Program-made: the position numbers and the translations under genes
The notes under the pieces: model-generated
Databases searched by the model: none
The model's input: only the letters and a program-made list of their open reading frames with translations
What the model was told of the DNA's origin: nothing
NCBI GenBank assembly: GCA_037074615.1
Contig: CM073522.1
Span: forward strand, 31,742,962-31,806,961
Length of the DNA: 64,000 nt
DNA from: Leucaena leucocephala
Taxonomy: Eukaryota; Streptophyta; Magnoliopsida; Fabales; Fabaceae
Direction: 5' to 3'
Shown here: in pieces, positions 12,076-24,077 of the stretch
Layout: the number at the start of each line of letters is the position of its first letter
Position numbering within the stretch: position 1 is the stretch's first letter

Positions 12076-15000
12076 AATGAATGATTAATGATGCACCTTT
12101 AAGCAAGCAAAATATTGAAGAGATACTATCTCTTGTCCTAATTATAAGAACTATGTGATTTTTTTGAATAGATAAATCAAATAAATCAACTAGTTATTAT
12201 AAGAATTATTAGAATAATTTAGGTAAATTGAAGAGTATATAACATGAATTCATCTTGAAGGTTTAGATTTAATAATAATTAACTGATTTATTTGATTTCC
12301 TTAATCTATCCGAAAAAATCAACTAATTCTAATATTAAGCACCGAAAAGAGAATTATCAAGGCTAGTTAGGTCTGGTATAAGGAATTTAATTCTCTTAAA
12401 CAAAGTCAAAGATTAACTCGATAGTATTAGTTATTAAGTGATTATATACTTATCGATTCTTAATATAAGATTTAGTTAGCTAATTTGGATAAATTAAGAA
12501 AATCAAATAAATTAATTAATTATAATAAATGTGACATAAACTTGTTAAAGTATTCATATATAACATTAGATTATATATCAGTTTATTAGTTAAGTAAATT
12601 AGTTTAGAAAAAAATGATAAATACTACCTCTGGTCCTTAACTTAAAATCTAGTTTTAATGTAATTTGTACTATAAATTATATATTATATTAATGGCAGAA
12701 GGAAGTATTAGATATAAAATAGATAAAAATCTTATATTTAAGATTAAATATAATCCTTCAACTAGCTCCTATATTAAAGACGAATGTAGTATATAAGAAT
12801 TAGCAAAAGATAAAATTACATAAAAATATTTTATTAAAATTCTTAAAAACAAGTACTCTTCCGGTCCTAAGTATAAGATATATTTTCTAGTGTACATTCA
12901 CTATAAACTAAATCTTATATTTATAAAGGAATGATATTTTTAAATGAAAAAAAAAACTATTATTTCACCAATAAGTATACAATACGTTTATTAATGACGA
13001 TGCTTGAGGCGAGTGCAGGTGTACAAGGTGTCGATAGGAGCAGCATGGGGGGTATAATGGCCGTCTGATAGGATCATTATTCAAGTGCAAGAGATGGGAG
13101 AGCAAAGGAATAAACATAAAGTATGAGATCAGAGAGAAGAGAAGAGGCTACAAAGCAGGAGCTCTCAAGGAAGCCATGAAGCATCCGTACGTCGCCATCT
13201 TAGATGCTGACTTCCAACCTCACGCTCATTTACTCCTCCGAACCCTTCCCTTCCTCATTCACAACCCTCAACTCGCTCTCATCCAAGCTCGCTGGAGTTT
13301 CGGTACAGTTTGGAGTCTTCTACTTCATTCAACTAACTACAAGACAAAACATAAATACACTTGACACCACATCTTAATTCAAAACATGAATGCAGTAAAT
13401 GCTGATGAATGCTTATTGACAAGAATGCAAGAACTAGATTACCATTTCAAAGTTGAGCAAGAAGTTGGATCCTCTACATACTCTTTCTTTGGTTTCAATG
13501 GTAAACCATTCTTCTTACAACTGCTTCACTTCCAATCTGCATGACCAAAGAAAGGCTCATATGCAGGCACAGCTGGCGTCTGGAGGCTTTCTGCATTGAA
13601 TGAGGCCGGAGGATGGAAGAACAGAATCACTGTGGAAGACATGGACTTGGCTGTCCGAGCCGGTCTCAAGGGCTTCAAATTTTTGTACCTTGGTGATCTT
13701 CAGGCATCATAAAATTATGAGCTAGCTTGTGAGTTTTATTGGTCTAGTCAATTCAAAAACCTTCTCATAAACCTATTCATAGAAATAGATATAGATATAT
13801 CAAACACCCCACATATGACATGTTCTTGTCTCTTCATTAACTTGAGCAACATGTCTTCTGTAGAAATTGCCTAAGAATAATTTTCTATCCGTTTACTACA
13901 TAGACAGAATCAAAACCCGACAAAATCATACAAGAGTATAGATCGAAATTTAGTCTGAAGTCAGGACAAATCATTAACTCTTTGATAGACCAACAAAATG
14001 AAAACAGAGCAAACCGATTATGAATAAATATGAAACCTATTAGGTAATTTTTAGCGGGCACACCTCTAACATGCTTGTTTCATCATAATTTGTTGCATGT
14101 CTCTATTATATCTACCCCAGAACTTTTCACGAAATAGATTATATTCTCAGGAGCATCTCAGATGATTTGATAGATTAAGATGGTGCACAGTGATTTGAAT
14201 ATGAAAATTTTTCAACTGATCTTTTGCATGAACTCATATTTTCGTCAACAAACTCAGGTGAAAAATGAATTGCCAAGTACATTCAAAGCCTACCGTTATC
14301 AACAACACCGACGGTCTTGTAGGCCAGCTAATCTCTTCAGGAAAATGGCAATGGAAATCATAAGAAACAAGGTATTGATCTCAACTTTTTTATATAATTA
14401 CCTCCAGAGGACCTTAATAAGGGCATTCAACAGTTAACCATATCTTATAATCCTTTGTTTATCATACCTTCCAGAAAGTGTCAATGTGGAAGAAGTTCTA
14501 TGTGATTTATAGCTTTTTCTTTGTCAGGAAGATCATAGCCCATGTAGTAACATTTTTGTTCTACAGTGTTGTTCTCCCTGCAACTGTTCTTGTTCCTGAA
14601 GTGGAAGTTCCAAAGTGGGGTGCTGTATATATACCTTCCATCCTTACTCTGCTTAATGCTGTAGGAACTCCAAGGTCAAAACCATTTGACTTGTTTCCTC
14701 TATTCTTTAAAGTTGATTTACGAGTAACTGTTCAAACTTATAATACAAAGGTAAGGTGCAATTTCTTCAGCAGTTACAGATAAGATTCTTCAATATAATT
14801 ATCATACATGGAAGAACTTCTTTCAAAGAGCCGCTGAGAAAGTTCCAAGTTTTGGTTCCCTTTTTTCTTACACAGAAATTTTAGCTTCACGAATTAGTTC
14901 CTTCCTTACTTTCCAAAATTACGTGGTGCAGATCACTCCACCTATTGGTATTCTGGGTGGAATACATTGGACTAAGGCAACACTCATAGGTTTGCTGGAG

Positions 15001-15196
15001 GCAGGGAGAGTAAATGAATGGGTGATCACTGAGAAATAGGGAGATGCTGTCAAAACAAAATCAGGAGGCAAAGCACCCAGGAAGCCACGTGTCACAATTG
15101 TTGAAAGGCATGTTTCTTTCCTCCTTTCCTGGGATAACAGGATTTTGAATTCTAAATGAAGTAAACTTGGAAAGATTCTAGAGAAAGAAGAGATAC

Positions 15197-15202
<6 letters not shown>

Positions 15203-15229
<27 letters not shown>
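15203..15229. repeat. AT microsatellite
   Basis: This is an uninterrupted AT dinucleotide run in the last intron of the CSLA pseudogene. Confidence 0.9.
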
Positions 15230-16077
15230 GCTGGACTAAATCAATAGTAAGAATAAGACTCCTCAACCTCTAATATACTAATAACATAACCAATATAACA
15301 CTTGGATCCTTTACTGTGGGAGAAACAGCATGTTCAAGTATTTTCAACCAATTTGACCTTAGCAAAGAATTAAGATCGCCGATGTAGTTTAAAGGGACAA
15401 AAGGAGAAAAGAAGTGGGCACTCCCTTGTGATTCTATAATTTTATTGCTCAGCAAAATAGAATTCTCAGCACTATATTCATATTACATTTTACATTTCAG
15501 TGGAACTGTAATTCATCAAGTAGTGCTTGATATATAGCCAAATTTACAAAATAAATTCTGTAGGCTAGTGAAAATTAGATAGCTTCATTGTAGCCGACCT
15601 GCAAGTTTCCCTTCTGTTCAACAGAAAGTGATCTGTAATTAAGCGTTTCTTATACATGGAGAAGAAATCTACTTTGTTAACCCATCATTCGTTATAACTG
15701 GAAAGGTTCCTACAAGATTACGAATGAGTATGTCTTTAGCTCCAAGGATACATAGTAAGAGTCCACTCTGCAATAAATTTCATGTAATATCCACCTCCAT
15801 TTAAAGAAAATAAAAATTGAAGCTATAAGACAATGAACATCCTGCAAACAACTCACGTAATTTCTACAACTAGAATATTTTTTTTATTTCACCTTTTCTT
15901 CTTTCAAGAGGATTAAAATCAGAATCCATTTGCTCGAACTTGGGCTACCTTTTCATCTGTGGATGCTACGACTTAGCCTTTGGGAAGAACCAGTACTTCA
16001 TATACTTCTTCCTGCAATCTCTTGCCTTCTTTATTGCAGGGGTTGGCTACATTGGAGTCTTTGTTTCCAATTCTTAG

Positions 16078-16995
16078 TACATCTCTTCCATCAGTGAGAT
16101 CTCAAGTATCTGTCATTTGACATCAAGTCCATCACAAGAAAGATCGGAAATCAACTCTGGCAGGAAGCTGCTACTCAAACTATACATTCTTTTGCAAAAA
16201 TCATTTTTTTCCATGTTGAATTGCTTCCTCAAGGAAGTAGTTGAGGAAGATAATAATAAAATTGTTCGTTATATATATATATGAAATGCCAATACAAAAA
16301 AGAAAACAATAAATAGAATTTAGAAGCAAGCACAGCCCAAAATATCTAGTATGGCTAGTTTTTGACTAAGTTCAACACAAAAACGTGGCTTAACCAACAA
16401 ATGCAGATGTCCAAGGCTCACAGTGAGACGATATGCTCCGCTCACACTAGTTCTAATTAAGTTTCAACCATAAAATTACAGGTGTAACGTATTGCAACCA
16501 TAAGCATTATGGTCAGATACTTGTGGGTAAATGTTACCTTGAGAACTATCAATTATCATCCTATCCAAAGTCTCTACACATTTCTCTCAAACATCATCAT
16601 TCACAAATTGGTAGCCATTGTAAATAGAGAGAACTTCTTCAATGTCAAAAGTTAAACATGATCAGCTAAGCAGCTTTTTCAATGCTAAATCTATTGGTAC
16701 AATTATCCAATCAACTGAAGCTCACAGTCTGAAACCATGGGAATACCTCAACAAAGCAATTGGATCTCTATAAAGAGGCAAAGCTGCTTTTTCAAGGAAA
16801 TGGCCCTTAATTCCAGTATTTCCTCAATTCATTGAAGCTGGATCTCACCAGAGGAGAAAATAGGCACAATGGAGTATTTTGGAATTTTATCATTTCAGAA
16901 AGTATAGACACTTCTTCAATCAATCATCAGTCTTCTAGAGAAGAAAGAGAGTCCAAATGAAATCCCAAAAATGCATTTGCCAAGCCGAACTGGAA
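16078..16995. other. Convergent spacer between the CSLA pseudogene and the methyltransferase
   Basis: This spacer would hold the 3' ends of both flanking genes. It shows a short AT run near 16269-16281 and otherwise nothing recognisable. Confidence 0.5.
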
Positions 16996-18423
16996 CTAAT
17001 CAGATATCTTAGTTAAGGAATTTATGTATGCTTCTGGTATAACTGATTTCAGTCTCATAAAAAAAGAGTTATTGCAATCTCCAACAGAAGGCGCATGGGG
17101 TGATACTGATGCAATAATTACAAAATTTTCACCATGTCCCACATCTATCTTATACAGCTCTGCGAAATCTTCCTGAAAATGTTGTACCAGTTCGCAACAG
17201 AAGGACCTACTAGGAGAAATGACATTTATAGAAAGAATTCCATGTTCAGAGAGAACTGACTTAGCTGCCAGAAGAACATGCTTCTTAACAAATTCCAACG
17301 GTGGGGCACTTGTACCACTCCTTACATCACTTGAATCTAGATCAACCATAATGACATTGAATTTCTGGTTGACATCTTCACCATCCGGAAAGTGACAATG
17401 ACCATTGTGCTCAGAGGTGGCTGAAGAACACACAGGATGCGAATTTGCATGACGTGAAAGTTTCTTCAAAACTTTAATGGCGTCTCCAATAACAACATGA
17501 ATAAACTCACTATCTTCTAATCCAAAATACCGTTTTGCAACCCTCAAAACTTCCTTATCAGCATCCACACCCATGACCTCAAAATCCAATTGGTTCCTCA
17601 AGAAAGAATGTAAAGCCCCACCTCCAACCCCAAGACATAAAGCTTTTGGTCTAAACCCAAGCTGAATTCGTTCCTCTATATATTCACTGATCAAAGATAG
17701 GCTTGCCACCATTGGAGCCAAGTAAGGGTGTACCAAAACCCGAAGATCAGGCATAAACTCCACCTCTCCAATCCCTACACTAGTCGAATGAAAATCTTGT
17801 GTATCAGGAACAATAAGAATTTCAGTCTGAATCAAATTAGGCATCCTCTTGAACCTCAAACGCCTTCGGAATTCCCGTTTATAACAACCATTCACACTAC
17901 TCTCACTTTCAATTTCAACATTTTCAACCAGCATATCACCAACAAGACAACCCACACATTTATGTATTACCACACCAGAAACCAAATTATCTTCGTAACT
18001 CAAAATAGGTACCTCGGGAATGCCCTTTTTAAATAAGGATCTCGGAGACAATGCAAGAAGAAGAGGTTTTGAGCACAGTTCAAGCTCCTTCCGATGCGAC
18101 GAAGATACTGGCGGACGATGATATATAGTTGGGGAAGAATAATCTTCATTGAATTGATTTCCCATCAAAATGAGGCGAGATACACCAGGAGAACTAAAGA
18201 GAAGCTGGAGATGACCCCATTCAGTAGAGAAGATCCAATCAGTTTCGCGGGCTTCAGGGACGAACATGGCGGCAACAAGGGGCGAGTCAGAAGTTGGAAT
18301 CGGTGAGTCCAGAACAGCAACTCTGAGCAGTGAATCAGAACAAGTGGGATCGGGAATTGTGAAAGTGATGAACCGAGAAGAGCAAATGCTTTCAAAGGTT
18401 GCAACGTCGAGTGCCATCTCCAT
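16996..18423 (-). CDS. SAM-dependent methyltransferase-like protein, single exon
   Basis: An uninterrupted frame of 475 aa. The C-terminal half has a Rossmann methyltransferase core. A glycine-rich motif I (CLGVGGGAL, about residues 263-271) is followed by an acidic end of strand 2 (MGVDADKEVL, about 284-293). Next come DAIKVLKKL (about 314-322) and a motif-IV-like NVIMVDLDSSD (about 356-366). This arrangement is shared by the METTL13/spermidine-synthase-like group of class I methyltransferases (family knowledge). The first half, about residues 1-230, has no motif I recognise. The substrate is unknown; a protein-lysine target, as for METTL13, is only a possibility. There is no obvious signal peptide. 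The start used is the first ATG, at 18423; a second Met is two codons later. No intron is needed, unlike the other large genes here. Confidence 0.82.
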   Translation of the reverse strand: MEMALDVATFESICSSRFITFTIPDPTCSDSLLRVAVLDSPIPTSDSPLVAAMFVPEARETDWIFSTEWGHLQLLFSSPGVSRLILMGNQFNEDYSSPTIYHRPPVSSSHRKELELCSKPLLLALSPRSLFKKGIPEVPILSYEDNLVSGVVIHKCVGCLVGDMLVENVEIESESSVNGCYKREFRRRLRFKRMPNLIQTEILIVPDTQDFHSTSVGIGEVEFMPDLRVLVHPYLAPMVASLSLISEYIEERIQLGFRPKALCLGVGGGALHSFLRNQLDFEVMGVDADKEVLRVAKRYFGLEDSEFIHVVIGDAIKVLKKLSRHANSHPVCSSATSEHNGHCHFPDGEDVNQKFNVIMVDLDSSDVRSGTSAPPLEFVKKHVLLAAKSVLSEHGILSINVISPSRSFCCELVQHFQEDFAELYKIDVGHGENFVIIASVSPHAPSVGDCNNSFFMRLKSVIPEAYINSLTKISD

Positions 18424-18823
18424 AAACGCATCAACAGCAGTTGTTCTTCTTCATTCTGCTTCTTGAACGATAGGTGCCTTTACATATTAATAATTAATAA
18501 ATACATAATAAAGTTGGAGTAAAAATCAATACTTTATCATTTATGTTATAATATAATTAGTCAAAATTAAAAACTATAATCTTTAATTAGTAATTTTACA
18601 GTTTCGTGATGGATCGTCGATCGTTACCATTATCATTTCCCGCCTCGACATAACAGAACGAGAAAAAGAGACCGGTAACCAAAAAGACTGACTTGTTCGC
18701 CGGCCGGTTTCTCCGGTGCGCAGAGAGCCGCCGGTGAAAAAGTGCCGGACATGGTGCAGTTACCTTGACAATACAGTTTTGGAGGTTTTTCGAAACTCGC
18801 GTTGGTTGTTTCTGTCATCATGG

Positions 18824-18826
<3 letters not shown>

Positions 18827-18862
<36 letters not shown>
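18827..18862. repeat. AT microsatellite
   Basis: A run of about 36 bases of alternating A and T. Confidence 0.9.
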
Positions 18863-18865
<3 letters not shown>

Positions 18866-19631
18866 AATGAACAAATCATTTGGGAAAAAGAGATACATTT
18901 TTTCATTTTTTTTTTCTTCTTTGTAAGGTAAAATATCCAATTTCATCTTGTTGACAAACTTATCCGCTCTTGTTATACCGTAGTAAGGTAGATTTTCAAT
19001 CTTTTGTAGATCAGTTTGGCTTGATTGAGCCAGTCCCGCGAGGCAACTAATTTACCTGAAAAAATGGTAAATTGGGATCATGGGATGCAATGCATTATAT
19101 TGTTCGATCCATCTGTAATCTGGAGATTAGTTTCTTTTCTCCAAATTTAGAATTCATCTTAATACATGGATTTCAAATTATTCGAATATTGAGTGCGTCG
19201 ATTATGGGATTTTTTTGCCTTTTATGTCCATAATAATGCCTCGTCCAGCTGAAGAAGATGCGGATGAATCATGAAGCCTGGAGTTCAAGTCCAGAAGGTT
19301 TGCCTGAATTTTTTTTTGATACAATGTTTTTTTGCAGGGCGAATTGTCCTTTCTTGATATCGCAAATACCTGGCAAAGGAATTTTAATCCTCAATAAATA
19401 ATCTTTGATTATTCTGAAATTTCTTCCTTTTTCCTCTATAATAAAGACTTGATCCTGTGCTAACCTCAAACAGGGTTTAGGCCCAACCAATCCACTTCAT
19501 TATTTTTGTATTTTGTCTAATGTTTTATATACCTATCATGGTCTATAAACTTTTTTGTACTTAAAAAAACTATATATACCTATCATGGTCAACCTTCACC
19601 TAAAAATTTTGATGTTAACAGGGGATCAAAA

Positions 19632-19955
19632 TCTATAAATAATAAGAAAATTTTAAAAAAAATTTAGAAATTAGTAAATTCTAAATTAAGACTCTAAATT
19701 TATAAATGTCTGAAAAGTATCAGGACCTAAATTAAAATTTTGAATTTTAGAGTCAAATGACTAAAATGCCTTTGAATATGAAATATAGTTGATATTTTTA
19801 ATAAAACAAGGGACATTTATGTCATTTGACTGTGAACTTCAAAATTTTAATTTAGGTCCTAATACTTCTCTAGTATTTACAATATTTAGAGTTTCAATTT
19901 AAAAATTATTAATTTTTAAAGTCTTTTTTAAAGATTTTTCATAAATAATAACAAT
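19632..19955. mobile_element. Foldback (MITE-like) element
   Basis: Two arms of roughly 140-150 bp are inverted copies of each other. Blocks such as GGACCTAAATTAAAATTTTG (left) and its near reverse complement CAAAATTTTAATTTAGGTCC (right) pair well, as do AGTCAAATGAC and GTCATTTGACT near the centre. There is no coding capacity. The exact ends and target duplication are uncertain because the outer arms are A/T-rich. Confidence 0.65.
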
Positions 19956-21395
19956 GTGACTCAATCTAAGTTTTCTGTAATTTTCTAAACAAAAGTTGTT
20001 AATAGTTGATTTATTATTGGTAATGAAAATATGTTTTGTTCAACTTACTTGTTAATACCTTACATAAAGAATTCTAGTCAATGTTCTCGTCTATTATTGT
20101 GTTTATATTTTTTAAAATCAAATGAGGGCATTATGATATTTCATATTGATATTCAAAATGTCAGAATGGGTATTCATAGTCTCATACCTGTATGCCATTT
20201 GTACATGTTAGATTCTCAATTTGAGTTTTTCTATTTTCTAGAGTCTTTTTAGTCACTTTTTCTCTAATAACAAATATGTATGAAACCATATTATTTAATT
20301 TATAAATCATAAATAATATAACTTATCACATCATACTAAATATTCTTTATGATTTTAAATGTAAAAATTAGTTAATTAATTTATATAAATTAAAGAAATT
20401 AAGTAAGTTAAAATATTAATTTTTCTAAAATATCTCTCCTTTTAATTATTTTACATTAGAGTATTATCAACATAACAAGAGACTTTATAACTTCACCATA
20501 TTTTAACCAAAATTTGTGGTACTCATTTATAAGTAAGTTCTTTATTTGGGACTTATTCATAATTTTTTTCTAAAAAGTAATTTAGAAAGTATAAATAATA
20601 ACTTTGATCATTTAAAAAAAACTTTGTGTGTATTTAAAAATCATTAAAAAGGTGATTCTCACACAATCCAAAAAAAAAATCTCTCACTTAGTTCAACATA
20701 AAATTAATTAAAATAAACTAATCTAAATGTACACCTTCAATATCTGTTAAGACCTTTTCTTTCAAGTCTCATTTTTCCTTTAATAAACTTCCTTTTCGCA
20801 TCTCCTTTTTTTGGGACATGTGTTAGGTAGGGTTTGCTATCAATGGGTATCTTTAAATCCTTAGATACTCGAGGCATGCTGTATTTGCAAGCTTGCAATT
20901 TGAAATTTGATATAGAATCTATTCTCCAATTCATCAAAGATAAGAACAAAGTAAGTTGCCTCGTTTTCCTTTTTCAGTTTGAACCAAAAAGAAAAACAAA
21001 TCTTCCTACACCCACAAACATGCTTTTGTCTCTCTTCTCATGTGTTTAGCATCCACCACAAAAGCTAATTTAAAGTAAAATGCTAGGCACAGAACTTCCA
21101 TGTATACTAGAAAATTTGTATGGTATAAAGTCAATTTAATTTATGTTTATATTTAATCTGTATGGTACAAAGCAAACTTAAAGAGTAGAATCAATACGGA
21201 AAATAGGATAAAATTTAAGTTAAGTTACTTATATTTATTAGGTCAAATTTTTCATCACATTATTATTTATTATTGTTAGTTGTTAAAATATATTTGTACA
21301 CTTATATATTTACCCTTAAACACTAATAAATTTTTATATGAATACTTGTTATTTTACTATTATTAGTTGTTAAAATGTTTATATATATTTATAAA

Positions 21396-23388
21396 TTCAC
21401 ATGTAAAATATGAACACTTATTATTTTACAAGTGTTTATAGATGAATTTACAATTTTTTATATAGATACTTGTTATTTTACTATTATTAATTGTTAAAAT
21501 GTGTGTACACTTATAAATTTACTTATAAAATATAAAAACTTGTTATTTCACTATTGTTAGTTATTAAAATATGTATGTATATTTATAAACTTATTTATGA
21601 ACTCAACAGATATAAACAAATTGACCCAATTTTTTTCCTAAAAAATAATAGCAAATTAGTAGATAGAACTAAGGTCGCTTTTGGCATGCAATATTAGATT
21701 TTGATGGATTGGGATTGAGAATGAGATTGTGATTAGGGTTGAGAGTGGAAGTGGGAGTGAGCCTTTAAAATTATATTTAATATGAAATAATATTTAAAAG
21801 GAATGATTTTATTAGTTTTATTTTATAATTAACCATAAATTATGAAAAAATTCACATGTAAAATATGAACATTTATTATTTTACAAGTGTTTATAGATGA
21901 ATTTACAATTTTTTATATAGATACTTGTTATTTTACTATTATTAATTGTTAAAATGTGTGTACACTTATAAATTTACTTATAAAATATAAAAACTTGTTA
22001 TTTCACTATTGTTAGTTATTAAAATATGTATGTATATTTATAAACTTATTTATGAACTCAACAGATATAAACAAATTGACCCAATTTTTTTCCTAAAAAA
22101 TAATAGCAAATTAGTAGATAGAACTAAGGTCGCTTTTGGCATGCAATATTAGATTTTGATGGATTGGGATTGAGAATGAGATTGTGATTAGGGTTGAGAG
22201 TGGAAGTGGGAGTGAGCCTTTAAAATTATATTTAATATGAAATAATATTTAAAAGGAATGATTTTATTAGTTTTATTTTATAATTAACCATAAATTATGA
22301 AAAAATTCACATGTAAAATATGAACATTTATTATTTTACAAGTGTTTATAGATGAATTTACAATTTTTTATATAGATACTTGTTATTTTACTATTATTAA
22401 TTGTTAAAATGTGTGTACACTTATAAATTTACTTATAAAATATAAAAACTTGTTATTTCACTATTGTTAGTTATTAAAATATGTATGTATATTTATAAAC
22501 TTATTTATGAACTCAACAGATATAAACAAATTGACCCAATTTTTTTCCTAAAAAATAATAGCAAATTAGTAGATAGAACTAAGGTCGCTTTTGGCATGCA
22601 ATATTAGATTTTGATGGATTGGGATTGAGAATGAGATTGTGATTAGGGTTGAGAGTGGAAGTGGGAGTGAGCCTTTAAAATTATATTTAATATGAAATAA
22701 TATTTAAAATGAATGATTTTATTAGTTTTATTTTATAATTAACCATAAATTATGAAAAAATTCACATGTAAAATATGAACATTTATTATTTTACAAGTGT
22801 TTATAGATGAATTTACAATTTTTTATATAGATACTTGTTATTTTACTATTATTAATTGTTAAAATGTGTGTACACTTATAGATTTACTTATAAAATATAA
22901 AAACTTGTTATTTCACTATTGTTAGTTATTAAAATATGTATGTATATTTATAAACTTATTTATGAACTCAACAGATATAAACAAATTGACCCAATTTTTT
23001 TCCTAAAAAATAATAGCAAATTAGTAGATAGAACTAAGGTCGCTTTTGGCATGCAATATTAGATTTTGATGGATTGGGATTGAGAATGAGATTGAAGGGC
23101 CGGCTTGGCTCAACGGTAAGCTCGCTTGCCGTGGGGTCTGAGGTCGCGGGTTCGAACCAGCCTCCCTGCAAAGCAGGGGTAAGGCTGCTTAGATTATTCC
23201 CTTCCCCAGCACCCCCACCAAGTGGGGACTCGAACTGGGTTGGCCTTTGGGATTGAGAATGAGATTGTGATTAGGGTTGAGAGTGGAAGTGGGAGTGAGC
23301 TTTTAAAATTATATTTAATATGAAATAATATTTAAAAGGAATGATTTTATTAGTTTTATTTTATAATTAACCATAAATTATGAAAAAA
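21396..23388. repeat. 455-bp tandem repeat, four units
   Basis: Units start at 21396, 21851, 22306 and 22761, each with TTCACATGTAAAATATGAAC, giving a constant 455-bp period. The copies are almost identical by eye, with only a few substitutions. The fourth unit is lengthened by 173 bp (a 152-bp SINE plus 21-bp target duplication). Each unit joins host-side flank to the left end of a PIF/Harbinger-like element, whose terminus GGTCGCTTTTGGCATGCAAT recurs at 21673, 22128, 22583 and 23038. Confidence 0.95.
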
Positions 23389-24074
23389 TCCTAGTGCCCC
23401 TTGCCCTAAACCCATAATTCATCACTCCATAGCCCCAAAAGACCATACCCCTTGCCTTTTGCTCATAATGACTGTTAAATGTTGGCGATGAAGTGACTAG
23501 TGAAGTTGTCGTCATCCTGGGCTAAGTCACCAGCGAAGCAGCAATCGTCATCTTCTTCTTCTTCTTCTCCTCCGCAGTGGCTACCAGATTCTATCGATGA
23601 GAAAGAGAATGTGCCAGAGAGGTAGCAGCATATGGCGACGTCAGGGTCTGGGTAGCTGGAGGAGAAGACCTTACCATGCAGAGAAAAGATGACGACAGTG
23701 ATGTTGGAGTTACAGAGGAGGAAAGATGACGATGTGCTGAGAAAAGAAGACCTTGTTGTGCTGAGAAAAGATGACGACAACGCGAAAATCAGAGGAAGAA
23801 GAAGAGGGAAACGAGAGAGAGGGAAGGTGGAGGAGGAGGGCAAAGGCAAGCAACAATGGACGAGTGGTGGGTGTTAACAGCGACGGAGGAGAGAAGGAAG
23901 GACATATTTATCTTAAAAATTTTCAATCCCAAGACTAAAAATGCAATACTAGAGGAAAATAGTATTACCCAATCCCAAAATTTTCCCAATACTACATTTC
24001 AAATAGCCCAATTTAATCTATTCCCTATCCTTTTACCAATCTCAAACCCTTGATGCTACATACTAAAAGTGGCC
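23038..24074. mobile_element. PIF/Harbinger-like non-autonomous element
   Basis: The left end, GGTCGCTTTTGGCATGCAAT, and the reverse complement of the right end, GGCCACTTTTAGTATGTAGC, are imperfect terminal inverted repeats. TAA stands on both sides (23035-23037 and 24075-24077), the 3-bp duplication typical of this superfamily. The element is about 1037 bp, of which 173 bp come from a nested SINE. Its interior has a GC-richer part with GAA/CTT-rich low complexity (about 23480-23880) and no transposase. Confidence 0.72.
23074..23267 (+). mobile_element. tRNA-derived SINE inside the last tandem unit
   Basis: The 152-bp body (23095-23246) is flanked by exact 21-bp direct repeats at 23074-23094 and 23247-23267. 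It contains a Pol III A box TGGCTCAACGG (23106-23116) and a B box GGTTCGAACC (23149-23158). It ends in a short T-rich tail (GGCCTTT), which recalls the Au-type SINEs of plants (inference). The three other tandem units lack it. Confidence 0.9.
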
Positions 24075-24077
24075 TAA

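Larger units (their letters stand above)
10580..16077 (+). pseudogene. CSLA-type glucan/mannan synthase pseudogene
   Basis: Exon remnants follow the order of plant CSLA enzymes (glucomannan 4-beta-mannosyltransferase, GT2, Golgi). They are about 10580-10688 (FVERVYMGIVI), 11462-11598 (KRYKWEPLQ...PMVLVQIPMYNE), 13019-13305 (GYKAGALKEA, VAILDADFQP), 13396-13500 (VEQEVGSST), 13567-13704 (GTAGVWRLSAL, TVEDMDLAVRA), 14258-14371, about 14476-14674 (KIIAHVVTFLFYSVVLPATV), 14932-15109 (LLEAGRVNEW) and about 15909-16077 (AFGKNQYFIYFFLQS, stop TAG). Lesions: an early frameshift near 10610; a hAT element inside coding sequence; TAA at 13055-13057; loss of the DDSTD segment after IIIQ; QxxRW changed to QHRR by CGG at 14312-14314; TAG at 15037-15039; and a frameshift near 15945. 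The missing Asp motif and altered QxxRW would remove activity even without the stops. Confidence 0.9.
18424..21395. other. AT-rich spacer with microsatellite and foldback element
   Basis: This spacer holds the upstream region of the methyltransferase gene. A GC-richer patch at 18600-18800 has no convincing gene. Next come a long AT microsatellite and a foldback element at about 19632-19955, described separately. The rest is AT-rich. The open frame at 20834-21049 has no motif I recognise. Confidence 0.5.

Noticed and set aside
20737..21049. Short open frames on both strands in AT-rich DNA
   Set aside because: No family similarity could be recognised and neither frame links to neighbouring exons.
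21396..23388. CRISPR-like reading of the regular repeat
   Set aside because: Units are 455 bp, contiguous without spacers, and lie in plant nuclear DNA with transposon ends.
23475..23989. Overlapping open frames on both strands rich in Ser, Glu and Lys
   Set aside because: They lie in GAA/CTT low-complexity sequence inside the Harbinger-like element and do not resemble a transposase.
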